A stretch of 64,000 nt of DNA from CBDANO01 sp965197665 (GTDB taxonomy: Bacteria; Chloroflexota; Dehalococcoidia; Lucifugimonadales; UBA3495). The stretch is from NCBI GenBank assembly GCA_965197665.1, contig CBDANO010000003.1, positions 434,001 to 498,000 on the forward strand, in the 5' to 3' direction. The position numbers and the translations under genes were made by a program. A model generated the notes under the pieces. It was not told the origin of the DNA. It made no database searches and was given only the letters and a program-made list of their open reading frames with translations. Every line of letters starts with the position of its first letter. The first letter of the stretch is position 1. Below, in pieces: positions 43,245 through 51,464 of the stretch.

Positions 43245-44602
43245 CAGCTTCCGGCCTGGGAATAGACTATCTTGCCGGCAACCATGGTCAGCGTCACCCG
43301 GCCCTTGAGGACCGCGCCCTGTAGGGGGGTGTTTTTGCCCTTTGACTCAAACTCCTCGGGCTTGACGACCCATTCCCGTTGGGGATCGAACAGCACGACG
43401 TCGGCGGGGGTGCCCGGCTCCAAGGTGGCGTATTGGGCAAAAGCGGGGCCCAAGACCCGGGCCGGGCCCACGGTCATCCGGTCTACCAGCGTGTTGAGAG
43501 TCATCAACCCAGAGTCTACCAACTGCATCGCGGACCCGAAAGCCGTTTCCAGCACGCTAATGCCGAAAGAAGCTTCCTGGTAAGTTACTCGCTTGCTGAC
43601 CAACTCGTGAGGAGCGTGGTCCGTAGCAAGGCAGTCGATCAATCCGTCGGCTAGGGCTTGGGAAAGGGCGTCCAGGTCCGCCCGGGCGCGCAGCGGCGGA
43701 TAGACTTTCGTCGAGGTATCGAAGGCCGCAATGCCGGCGCCCCCTCGGTCCCTTCCCCGGTTACCCAGGACCCATTGGTCGGTGATGGTTAGATGGTGGG
43801 GGCACACTTCGGCGGTTATGTTAACCCCCCGATCTCTTGCGCCGGCCAGCAGGGACACGGCGCCGCCGGTGGACAGGTGGGCCAGATGCAACCGCCCGCC
43901 GGTGAGATCGGCCAAGGCGATATCCCGGGCCATCATCGCTTCTTCGGCGGCGGCCGGAATGCCGTGGAGACCCAGCCTGGTAGCAACCCAGCCCTCGGCC
44001 ATAACTCCGTTGCGGGACAGTGACAGGTCCTGGCAATGGTTGACCACCGGAACGCCCAGGTCCGCGCTATAGGTCAGCGCCAACCGCATGACGTTGGGGT
44101 CGTACACCGGGTCGCCGTCGTCGCTGAAGGCCACCGCTCCTGCCCCGGCCAGTTCCTCCATTTCGGCAAGTTCCTTACCCTTGCGGCCCTTGGTGACGCA
44201 GCCTATGGGCGCCACCCTTACCACAGCGTCTTCAAGGGACCGGCGGCGAATCAAGTCAACCACGGCGGCGTTGTCGATGGGCGGTTCGGTGTTGGGCATG
44301 CAGCAGAGGGTAGTAAATCCGCCCCTGGCCGCCGCCCGCGTGCCGGTGGCAATGGTCTCCTTGTACTCATAACCGGGTTCCCGCAAGTGGCAATGTACGT
44401 CGATGAACCCGGGGCTGGCCACCAATCCGGCGGCGTCGATGACCCTGGCGCCCACGGGGACCTGTTCCGGGGCGACCTTGCCTACCGAGGCTATCAGGCC
44501 GCCTTGGGTCAGGATGTCGGTTACTTCATCCACGCCCCTAGCCGAATCGATGACCCGGGGCCCTCTTATCAATACAGTGGATGCGACGGGGCTAGCGGAC
44601 AT
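43244..44602 (-). CDS. pyrC: Dihydroorotase
   Basis: 452 residues. Metal ligands are in FIDVHCHLREPGYEYKET; the carbamate-site region is RGGFTTLCCMPNTEPPIDN, and CLATDHAPHELVSK holds the catalytic Asp. These mark a cyclic amidohydrolase of the dihydroorotase class. It overlaps pyrB by 11 bases upstream and carA by one base downstream, so it is certainly co-translated. It converts carbamoyl aspartate to dihydroorotate. Confidence 0.96.
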   Translation of the reverse strand: MSASPVASTVLIRGPRVIDSARGVDEVTDILTQGGLIASVGKVAPEQVPVGARVIDAAGLVASPGFIDVHCHLREPGYEYKETIATGTRAAARGGFTTLCCMPNTEPPIDNAAVVDLIRRRSLEDAVVRVAPIGCVTKGRKGKELAEMEELAGAGAVAFSDDGDPVYDPNVMRLALTYSADLGVPVVNHCQDLSLSRNGVMAEGWVATRLGLHGIPAAAEEAMMARDIALADLTGGRLHLAHLSTGGAVSLLAGARDRGVNITAEVCPHHLTITDQWVLGNRGRDRGGAGIAAFDTSTKVYPPLRARADLDALSQALADGLIDCLATDHAPHELVSKRVTYQEASFGISVLETAFGSAMQLVDSGLMTLNTLVDRMTVGPARVLGPAFAQYATLEPGTPADVVLFDPQREWVVKPEEFESKGKNTPLQGAVLKGRVTLTMVAGKIVYSQAGS

Positions 44603-45620
44603 GCGGTTTTCGTCCGGCGCAGAGTTGGTAGAGAAGGGCCATGCGTATTGCCACCCCGTTGGTCACTTGCTCTTCAATGGCAGAGTGGCCGCCGTGAGCG
44701 ATGCCGGAGCTTATTTCTATGCCTTCGTTCATGGGGCCCGGGTGCATAACCAGGACGCCGGGCTTGGCTCGGGCCAGCCTTTCGTCATTGACCTGCCAGC
44801 GTCGGATATACTCGCGGAGAGTAGGCAAGAAGCCGGCGTCTTGGCGCTCCGCCTGCAACCGCAAGGCCATGACCACGTCTGCGTCCTTGACGGCTTGGTC
44901 GAGGTCAGTTTCCACCTCAACACCCTTTAGGAGTTGGCGCCAGTCGTCTTCCCCCTCCCGGCGCAGCAGGTCCAAAGGCAGCAGGGTGGCCGGCCCGCAA
45001 AGGACCACCCGGGCGCCCATCTTGGTGAACCCCCAAAGGTTGGAGCGGGCCACTCTACTATGAAGAAGGTCCCCAACTATAACAACCTTCAAGCCTTCCA
45101 GTCTTCCCAACTTGTCTTGGGCGGTGTACAGGTCCAGCAGCGCTTGGGTTGGATGGGCGTGAATACCGTCGCCGGCGTTGATCACTCCTACTCGCTCCAA
45201 GTGCTTGGCCAAGAGGTACGGCGCGCCGGAGTAGGGGTGCCGCACCACTATGACGTCCACGCCCATGGCTTGCAGCGTCAGGCCGGTGTTCAACAAGGAC
45301 TCCCCTTTTTCGACGCTGCTGGCCGAGGCCGACATATTGATCACGTCGGCGCTCAGCACCTTGCCGGCTTCCTCGAAGGAGATCCTGGTGCGAGTGCTGG
45401 ACTCGTAGAACAGAGTCACTACCACTCTACCCCGGAGGGTGGGAACCTTCTTGATGTCCCGGCTGAGGACCTCGGCCATGCCCCCGGCGGTGTCCAGCAC
45501 GGCCGAAATCTCCGCGGGAGAAAAATCGTCCAAGTCCAACACGTGCCGCCTCGGCGGAAGCTCCACGACCCCGTCCACCAGCGCCAGGGACGCGGCCGGC
45601 ACCGCTTGAGATAGACTCAT
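44592..45620 (-). CDS. pyrB: Aspartate carbamoyltransferase catalytic subunit
   Basis: 342 residues from the ATG at 45620, preceded by GGGAGGA. The carbamoyl-phosphate loop is FYESSTRTRISFEEA, and HPTQALLDLYT and GDLLHSRVARSN follow. MHPGPMNEGIEI closes the active site. No pyrI regulatory subunit is present, consistent with control by PyrR. It is the second gene of the pyr operon, 5 bases after pyrR. Confidence 0.97.
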   Translation of the reverse strand: MSLSQAVPAASLALVDGVVELPPRRHVLDLDDFSPAEISAVLDTAGGMAEVLSRDIKKVPTLRGRVVVTLFYESSTRTRISFEEAGKVLSADVINMSASASSVEKGESLLNTGLTLQAMGVDVIVVRHPYSGAPYLLAKHLERVGVINAGDGIHAHPTQALLDLYTAQDKLGRLEGLKVVIVGDLLHSRVARSNLWGFTKMGARVVLCGPATLLPLDLLRREGEDDWRQLLKGVEVETDLDQAVKDADVVMALRLQAERQDAGFLPTLREYIRRWQVNDERLARAKPGVLVMHPGPMNEGIEISSGIAHGGHSAIEEQVTNGVAIRMALLYQLCAGRKPHVR

Positions 45621-45625
45621 AGTAG

Positions 45626-46174
45626 TCAGTCCTCCCGCCGGGTTATGGCGACTTCATCCACGCCGTCGGTTTCTTCCAAGCGGACTCTTACCTGCTCGTC
45701 GGAGGCCGTGGGAATATTCTGGCCCACGAAGTCGGCCCGGATGGGCAACTCCCGGTGCCCCCGGTCCAAGAGGATGGCCAACTGGACTTGCTGGGGCCTG
45801 CCGAAGTCATTGAGGGCGTCCATGGCGGCCCGGATGGTGCGCCCGGTATAGAGCACGTCGTCTACCAAAACCACGGTTTTGGCATGGATGCCCACGGGGA
45901 TGTCGGTGGGGCGGACTATGGGGCGGGCCCGGTCTCTCAGGTCGTCCCGGTATAGGTTGATGTCCAAGGCTGCTACCGGGGTCTTGCTGCCCTCGAACTC
46001 CTCGATATTCCCGGCCAAGCGGTGAGCCAGCAGGACGCCGCGAGTGTAGATTCCTACCAAGACGAGTCCTCTTGCGCCCCGGTTGCGCTCCAATATCTCG
46101 TGGGCCACCCGGGCCAAGGCGCGGCGGATGTCTTCGTGGTTCATAATTTGGCGTTCGGCGACGGCCACTCTCAC
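45626..46174 (-). CDS. pyrR: Bifunctional pyr operon regulator / uracil phosphoribosyltransferase
   Basis: 182 residues from a GTG at 46174 with AAAGAG upstream; an ATG at 46144 is an alternative. DIRRALARVAHEILERN at the N-terminus, VGIYTRGVLLAHRLA, and the PRPP loop VVLVDDVLYTGRTIRAAMD identify PyrR. It binds a loop in the pyr leader when UMP is high and promotes termination. The matching binding loop and attenuator are present immediately upstream, which supports autoregulation of the operon. Confidence 0.96.
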   Translation of the reverse strand: MRVAVAERQIMNHEDIRRALARVAHEILERNRGARGLVLVGIYTRGVLLAHRLAGNIEEFEGSKTPVAALDINLYRDDLRDRARPIVRPTDIPVGIHAKTVVLVDDVLYTGRTIRAAMDALNDFGRPQQVQLAILLDRGHRELPIRADFVGQNIPTASDEQVRVRLEETDGVDEVAITRRED

Positions 46175-46232
46175 CAGCTCTTTGGAGGGGCTACTCCCGT
46201 GGGCGCCGGCGGCGTGAACTGCCGGGACCCGG

Positions 46233-46267
46233 AAAAGAAATACCCCTCGCCCGAGGCTGGCAAGGGG
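46233..46267 (-). terminator. Intrinsic terminator of the pyr attenuator
   Basis: In the transcript sense, CCCCTTGCC (46267-46259), loop AGCCTCG, GGCGAGGGG (46251-46243) is followed by TATTTCTTTT. It lies between the PyrR-binding loop and pyrR. Its left arm and loop (CTTGCCAGCCTC) are complementary to the PyrR loop, so terminator and antiterminator are mutually exclusive. Confidence 0.8.
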
Positions 46268-46325
46268 TTCGAGAGTTGGCGACCGGCGGTTGCGGCCAAT
46301 CCAAGTCCCAGCCTAGGGTTCTGCA

Positions 46326-46350
46326 CTTTGCCAGCCTCACGGGACTGCCT
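46326..46350 (-). promoter_or_regulatory. PyrR-binding loop (anti-antiterminator) of the pyr leader
   Basis: In the transcript sense the segment reads AGGCAGTCCCGTGAGGCTGG then CAAAG, matching the conserved PyrR loop pattern CAGTCC-GTGAGGCTGGCAA. Its 3' half, GAGGCTGGCAA, can pair with CTTGCCAGCCTC of the downstream terminator to form the antiterminator. UMP-bound PyrR would hold this loop and favour termination. Confidence 0.8.
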
Positions 46351-46359
46351 TAAAAGCCC

Positions 46360-46381
46360 GGCCGTCCGGCCCCGGACGGCC
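46360..46381. repeat. GC-rich hairpin at the start of the pyr leader
   Basis: GGCCGTCCGG / CCGGACGGCC with a 2-base loop, just upstream of the PyrR loop in transcript order. It could be part of the leader RNA fold. A TATATT-like -10 lies further upstream near 46400. Between 46382 and 46606 I also see CAGGGCTATCGCGTTTG at about 46474, a relic of the MITE terminal repeat. Confidence 0.5.
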
Positions 46382-46606
46382 TGATAACCCTGATTTTCCA
46401 ATATATTGATGTTGCTCCGAGGTATGTTACCAGGTTTTGGGGAGGCAGGGAAGAGCAAAAGGTAGCAAGTCAGGGCTATCGCGTTTGCGTGGAGTGGATG
46501 ATGCCGCTGCCTACGCGCTTTCGACTCGGCGTTCGGAATGCGGCTTCCGGTTGGCTTGGCCGGTCCGCGGTCTCAAGCACTTGGAGTTAACCAGCGGAAA
46601 CCGGGA

Positions 46607-48685
46607 TCACGCCGCGACCCGTTTCTTGCGGTTGTTGACGTAGTCCACCAGCAAGTATTGCCCCAGGTTGGCGGCGCTGCTATAGAAAGCGCGGCCCTTG
46701 TTGATCCGGGTCAGCCGGTCGACGAAGTTCACTAGTTGGTAGGAGTTTTCCAGCATGAAGGTGTTGATGATGATGTCTTCTTGGGTGCACCGCTTGACTT
46801 CCTTCAGCGTCTCTTGCCCGGTGCGGTAACTGGGCGGGTAACTAAAGAAGGCCCGGTCTCCTTCCAGATGGGCGGTCGGCTCGCCGTCGGTGATAAGCAG
46901 GACTTGGCGAGTCCCGCCCTTTTCCTTGGCCAAGAGCTTGCGGGCCAGCATCAAGGCGTGGTGGAGATTGGTACCCGACACCCATGAGTTCCAACTGGAC
47001 TGAGGTAGTTCTTCTTCTTTGATCTCCCTGGCGTAATCCGAGAATCCGATAATGTATAGGGTATCCCGGGGGTACTGGGTACGGATCAACGCCATCAACG
47101 CAAGGGTAACCTTCTTGGCGGCCTGAAAGTTGTTGAACAACCCCATTGACCTGCTTTGGTCCAGCAATACGGCGGTTGCGGTACGGGTCATGTGCTCGGT
47201 GCGGAAGACCTGGAAGTCTTGAGGTTCCAGGCGGACCGGCACTTGCGGACCGGAGCGTAGCACCGCATTCTTGACGGTTGCTTGGAGGTCGATCTGGAAG
47301 GGGTCTCCAAACTCGTACTGCTTGGTGTCGCCCAACAAGTCTCCGTTGGTACCCCGGGTGTCCATCAGGTGGTTACCCATGCGGTCTTTCTTCAGGTGGG
47401 CGAATACTTCCCGGAGGGCCTTCTGCCCGATGCGGCGGATGCCCCGGGCGGTGAGGCCCATTCTATCGTCGGCGGTAACGTAGCCCGCCTCCTGCAATAG
47501 CTTCCGGAGCCGGTCCAATTCTTCCCAGGCGCGGCGCGCGTCCTCTCCCAGCAACTCGGCCAGCTTGTCCGGGTCCACGTCCTCCAGGTTTCCGGTGCGC
47601 ATTGCTTGTTTGAGGGTCTCCTCCAACTGGTCCTGCTCTTGAAGCCGGCGCATCATCTCCATCGCTTGGTCCATGGTCAGGCTGTCGTCGCCCAAGAAAG
47701 GGTACTGGCGGCGCAGGTCGTCCATGGGCATCAACTGCTCCATGAGAGAGGCGAATTGGGCCATCTCCCGCTGAAGATAGGGGTCCAGCGCCGCATTTAG
47801 GGTGTCTTCCAACTCCCGGCGCGCCTCGGGGGACATGCTTTCCATCATGGACTGCATCTGGGAAAGCTGCCGTTGCAGAAGCTCCATGAGTTCCTCGAAG
47901 CTCTCCGGCGGGTTGGGGCCAAACATTGGGCCAAACTGTTGCATGAATCCTTCGAAGTCCGGCTGCCTGCCCTCCGCGTGGTCCCGCATCATTTGGTTGA
48001 GCCGCCGCATCATCTCCCCCATGGCGGCCATATCTTCGGGAGACATGCCTTGGACCTGTTGCTGCATCTGCTGGGACATGTTCTGCGCGGCCTGACTTTT
48101 GAGCATGTCCAGCAATTCCTGGAACTTTTGTTGGGCCTCAGGGTCGATGAAGTCGTACTCCATTAATTCCTTGATCCGCCCCCCCACACCTTCTGGCAGG
48201 TTGTCCAACCGCTCCCGGTTCCGGTCCGCTCTCTGCTGCAACAGTCCATAGAGGCTTTCCTGTTGGGAGCGCTCATCATCCGGCGATTCCTCGACCTGCT
48301 GGCGGGCCTCATCCAAGCGCCGGTCGATGCCGGCCCGCTCGGTCTGGATGATGTCATCCAACCGCTCCTTGAGGTCGTCCACCACCGAGTCCATGTTGTA
48401 TTGCTGTAGCTGTTGGCGGCGGCGTTCCTTTAGTTGTTCCATCAAGTCGCGGAGGCCGGGCATCCGCTGGCCGTCCCGGTTTTGAAAGCCCTGCCTGAAG
48501 AGTTCCCGCAAGGCCCGCATGACGTCCCCTTGCCGGAGCATTTCCTCCGAGAGGTGGTCCATCAACTCGTCGGCGTCAACGTCGAATATACGCTGGGTGC
48601 CGTCCCATTGGGAGTAGCGATAGGTGCGGTAGAGCATTTGGCCTCGCAACGCTGTCGGTTGGGGACCGGGCGCTAGACTCATCAT
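46607..48685 (-). CDS. Large von Willebrand factor A domain protein
   Basis: 692 residues from an ATG at 48685 with AAGGAGAGG upstream. The N-terminal two thirds is helical, highly charged and Met/Gln-rich (for example MSQQMQQQVQGMSPEDMAAM), with likely coiled coils. The C-terminal VWA domain has the MIDAS motif AVLLDQSRSMGLF and VLLITDGEPTAHLEG. Such VWA proteins (BchD/CoxE-like) usually pair with a MoxR or BchI AAA ATPase, which is not in this window. Its role may be cofactor insertion or complex assembly; this is an inference. Confidence 0.85.
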   Translation of the reverse strand: MMSLAPGPQPTALRGQMLYRTYRYSQWDGTQRIFDVDADELMDHLSEEMLRQGDVMRALRELFRQGFQNRDGQRMPGLRDLMEQLKERRRQQLQQYNMDSVVDDLKERLDDIIQTERAGIDRRLDEARQQVEESPDDERSQQESLYGLLQQRADRNRERLDNLPEGVGGRIKELMEYDFIDPEAQQKFQELLDMLKSQAAQNMSQQMQQQVQGMSPEDMAAMGEMMRRLNQMMRDHAEGRQPDFEGFMQQFGPMFGPNPPESFEELMELLQRQLSQMQSMMESMSPEARRELEDTLNAALDPYLQREMAQFASLMEQLMPMDDLRRQYPFLGDDSLTMDQAMEMMRRLQEQDQLEETLKQAMRTGNLEDVDPDKLAELLGEDARRAWEELDRLRKLLQEAGYVTADDRMGLTARGIRRIGQKALREVFAHLKKDRMGNHLMDTRGTNGDLLGDTKQYEFGDPFQIDLQATVKNAVLRSGPQVPVRLEPQDFQVFRTEHMTRTATAVLLDQSRSMGLFNNFQAAKKVTLALMALIRTQYPRDTLYIIGFSDYAREIKEEELPQSSWNSWVSGTNLHHALMLARKLLAKEKGGTRQVLLITDGEPTAHLEGDRAFFSYPPSYRTGQETLKEVKRCTQEDIIINTFMLENSYQLVNFVDRLTRINKGRAFYSSAANLGQYLLVDYVNNRKKRVAA

Positions 48686-48787
48686 AACCCTCTCCTTCCG
48701 GCAACATCAAGGAGGGTAGACGGCTCCATTTTTAGACCCGGTGGCTCCGGCTCAAAGGCCGGAAGGGCGTCATATTGAAAGTAGCTG

Positions 48788-48796
48788 TGCTATAAT
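48788..48796 (+). promoter_or_regulatory. Extended -10 promoter candidate (TGCTATAAT)
   Basis: TGC-TATAAT is an extended -10 with a perfect hexamer, about 177 bases before the CoA transferase gene at 48973. No -35 is needed for this class. The long leader contains CTGTCCCGCAGCC and other GC-rich pieces but no structure I can assign. AACAAGG lies before the ATG. Confidence 0.5.
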
Positions 48797-48972
48797 CCCG
48801 CCACTTTCCCCGGGAAACTGTCCCGCAGCCGACGGTGTAAGCCCCGCGCCATCCGGCGGTCTCAGTGCAATGGACTCAGTAAAATTGGGGAAGACACCGT
48901 TGACATTGAGCTTGCCGGGCCGCCTTATCAAATAGCCAGCAAGATCAAGGTGCTAACAAGGCCGGTGGATTC

Positions 48973-50199
48973 ATGCTTAGCCCCTATGTAGTGATCGACC
49001 TTGCCGACCATCGAGGAGACTTGGCCGGCATGGTGTTGGGGGACTTGGGGGCTGACGTCATCAAGGTGGAGCCTCCCCAGGGCTCAGACAGCCGCCGAAT
49101 GGCGCCCTTCCTTGAAGATGCCCCCGAGCCGGAGCAAAGCCTGGGATACTTCGCCTTCAACCGCAACAAGCGGGGGGTGACGCTGGACCTATCGAGGAAT
49201 GAGGGCCGGCAGGCTTTGCTTTCCTTGGTCGAAAGGGCCGATTTCGTTATCGAGTCGGCGCGCCCCGGTGAGATGGCCGCGCAGGGACTGGGCTACGATA
49301 CGCTGCGTCGGGTCAACAATCGAATCGTGTACGTGGCCATCACCGCCTACGGGCAGGACGGCCCCCATGCCCAATTCCCGGCCAGCGACCTCACGCTGGC
49401 CGCCATGGGCGGGCCGATGAGTCTTCAGGGGCACCCGGAGCGCCCCCCGGTGAGGCTTTCGGTCCCGCAGGCCTGGCTTCACGCTTCGGTGGAGGCGGCG
49501 GTGGGCGCCCTGACCGCCCACGCCAGGATGGTGCGCACCGGCGAAGCCCAGTTCGTCGATGTTTCGGTTCAGACGGCCATGACCTGGACCATGCTGCAAG
49601 GGATGGTGGCGTACGCCGTCCGAGGGTCCGATTTCAACAGAAACGGCGCCAACCTCCAACTGGGCAATATAACGGTTAGGTTGGTATACCGGTGCTCCGA
49701 CGGTTACGTGGTGCTGTTTCCGATAGGAGCGGCCTTGGCCACGATGGTCGCTTGGTGTGTCGAGGAGGACCTCGTACCAAGGGCTTGGTTGGACGATGAA
49801 GAGTGGCCCATGTTCCACCTGAAGGTGCTGCAGGGTCAACCGGTGACCCACACCATCGAAGAGGTCATGGATATTATCAGCCGGTATACCCGGGAAAAGA
49901 CCAAGAACCAGTTGTTGGAACAGGGTTTGGAGTGGGGGGTCTCCATAGCGCCGGTGAGTGACATGGAGGACCTGGCCCGTTTTCGGCACTTGGAGGAACG
50001 CGGCTACTGGATGACCGCGCCGCTGCCTGGCGGGCGGCATGCGCAGGTACCGGGCGTTTTCGCCCGGTTGACCGAGACGCCCATGACGGTGCGCCGGTGG
50101 GCGCCCAAGTTGGGTGAGCACAATCAAGAAGTGCTTGGAGGCCTCTTGGGACTTTCGCCCGAGGGTATCGACGCGGCCTCCAGGAACTCTCGCGCGTAG
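48973..50199 (+). CDS. CaiB/BaiF family (class III) CoA transferase
   Basis: 408 residues from the ATG at 48973. VLGDLGADVIKVEPPQGSDS, YFAFNRNKRGVTLDLSRNEG and VAITAYGQDGPHAQFPASD are class III CoA-transferase blocks. It is followed after 9 bases by a second CoA transferase and then an amidase, all on the plus strand, implying one operon. Two adjacent, clearly different CoA transferases may act as a heteromeric pair or on two different acids. The substrate is unknown. Confidence 0.92.
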   Translation: MLSPYVVIDLADHRGDLAGMVLGDLGADVIKVEPPQGSDSRRMAPFLEDAPEPEQSLGYFAFNRNKRGVTLDLSRNEGRQALLSLVERADFVIESARPGEMAAQGLGYDTLRRVNNRIVYVAITAYGQDGPHAQFPASDLTLAAMGGPMSLQGHPERPPVRLSVPQAWLHASVEAAVGALTAHARMVRTGEAQFVDVSVQTAMTWTMLQGMVAYAVRGSDFNRNGANLQLGNITVRLVYRCSDGYVVLFPIGAALATMVAWCVEEDLVPRAWLDDEEWPMFHLKVLQGQPVTHTIEEVMDIISRYTREKTKNQLLEQGLEWGVSIAPVSDMEDLARFRHLEERGYWMTAPLPGGRHAQVPGVFARLTETPMTVRRWAPKLGEHNQEVLGGLLGLSPEGIDAASRNSRA

Positions 50200-50208
50200 G
50201 GGTTGGCC

Positions 50209-51426
50209 ATGCCGGGGCCGCTGCCCTTCGAAGGGATAAAAGTCGCCGACTTCTCCTGGGTGGTCGTGGGACCCACCACCGCGAAATACTTGGCGGACCA
50301 CGGCGCCACGACGGTTAGGGTCGAATCCAACGACCCCTTGGACATCCTGAGAGTTGCCGGGCCGTTCAAAGACAACGTTCCCGGCCCGGACCGCACCCAG
50401 TTCTTTGCCGAATATAATACATCCAAGCTTGGCTTGACCCTTGACCTGAAAAACCCGGCCGGCGCCGCGGTGGCCCTCCGGCTCATCGAGTGGGCCGACG
50501 TGTACCTGGAAAGCTTCACGCCGGGCACCGTCGACAGCCTGGGAATCGGGTACGGTGCCGCAAAAGGGGTAAATCCCGCTATAATCATGGCCAGCACCTG
50601 CTTGATGGGCCAGACCGGCCCCGCCGCCGGGTTCGCCGGTTTTGGCTTTCACGCCGGGGCTATCTCGGGCTACTATGAAATAACGGGTTGGCCGGACCTG
50701 CCGCCGGACGGCCCTTGGACGGCCTATACGGACACCCTCGCCCCCCGGTTCCTGGCGGCAACGATTATGGCCGCCTTGGACCATCGCCGCAGGACCGGTC
50801 AAGGCCAACACATCGATGGCGCTCAGATAGAGATGGGCCTCCATTTTCTGGCACCTCAGATAATCGACTACCGCGTCAACGGCCGGTCGGCGTCCAGAAG
50901 CGGGAACCGGTTGGAATCTGCTGCTCCCCAAGGAGCTTACCCGTGCCAGGGTGACGACCAGTGGTGCGCCATCGCCGTGGACAACGACCGGCAGTGGGCG
51001 GCTTTGCGGGAGGCTCTGGGAGATCCGCCATGGGCCGCGGACAGCCGCTTCGAAACCGCCGCGGGCCGGTTGGAACATCAGGATGACATCGACCGTCACT
51101 TGAGCTTCTGGACGAAGGGCAAGAGCGCCCGACAGGTTATGGAGATTCTAGCGGCGGCGGGTGTGCCGACCGGCGTCGTCCAGAGAAGCAGCGATTTGCT
51201 TGAAGACCCTCAGTTGGTCCACCGGGAGTTCTTCCGGCCCTTGAACCATCAAGAGATGGGCACCATTCCCTACGGGGGGCACCAGTTCCGGGTCGGCGGC
51301 TATGACAGCGGCCCCCGTTCTCCGGCCCCGGTCCTAGGCCAGCACAATGATCAAGTGCTGCGAGAGGTGTTGGGCATGACCGACGAAGAAATCAGCCAAG
51401 CGATTATTGACGGCGCCTTGGGCTGA
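50209..51426 (+). CDS. CaiB/BaiF family (class III) CoA transferase
   Basis: 405 residues from the ATG at 50209 (AGGGG upstream; a TTG at 50203 is an alternative). FEGIKVADFSWVVVGPTTAK, LADHGATTVRVES, AEYNTSKLGLTLDLKNP with the usual catalytic Asp region, and MASTCLMGQTGPAAGFAGFG are seen. Its closest look is to alpha-methylacyl-CoA racemase/formyl-CoA transferase-like members. It lies between another CoA transferase and an amidase in a plus-strand operon. Confidence 0.92.
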   Translation: MPGPLPFEGIKVADFSWVVVGPTTAKYLADHGATTVRVESNDPLDILRVAGPFKDNVPGPDRTQFFAEYNTSKLGLTLDLKNPAGAAVALRLIEWADVYLESFTPGTVDSLGIGYGAAKGVNPAIIMASTCLMGQTGPAAGFAGFGFHAGAISGYYEITGWPDLPPDGPWTAYTDTLAPRFLAATIMAALDHRRRTGQGQHIDGAQIEMGLHFLAPQIIDYRVNGRSASRSGNRLESAAPQGAYPCQGDDQWCAIAVDNDRQWAALREALGDPPWAADSRFETAAGRLEHQDDIDRHLSFWTKGKSARQVMEILAAAGVPTGVVQRSSDLLEDPQLVHREFFRPLNHQEMGTIPYGGHQFRVGGYDSGPRSPAPVLGQHNDQVLREVLGMTDEEISQAIIDGALG

Positions 51427-51464
51427 GTGTCGGGCGGCCCGGCAGGGATAGGAGAAAGGGAAGA

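Noticed and set aside
46171..46458. 95-codon frame across the pyr leader
   Set aside because: The region is explained by the PyrR-binding loop, antiterminator and terminator; the frame has no protein family signal.
48797..48972. Possible cobalamin riboswitch in the leader of the CoA transferase operon (CTGTCCCGCAGCC, GGTGTAAGCCC)
   Set aside because: Only short pieces resemble the cobalamin aptamer. The order of segments and the conserved B12 box are not convincing, and no B12 gene follows. A covariance-model search would decide.
49189..51099. 636-codon open frame antisense to the CoA transferase genes
   Set aside because: It is the complement of two well-supported genes in GC-rich DNA, with Pro/Arg/Gly-rich composition and no family match.
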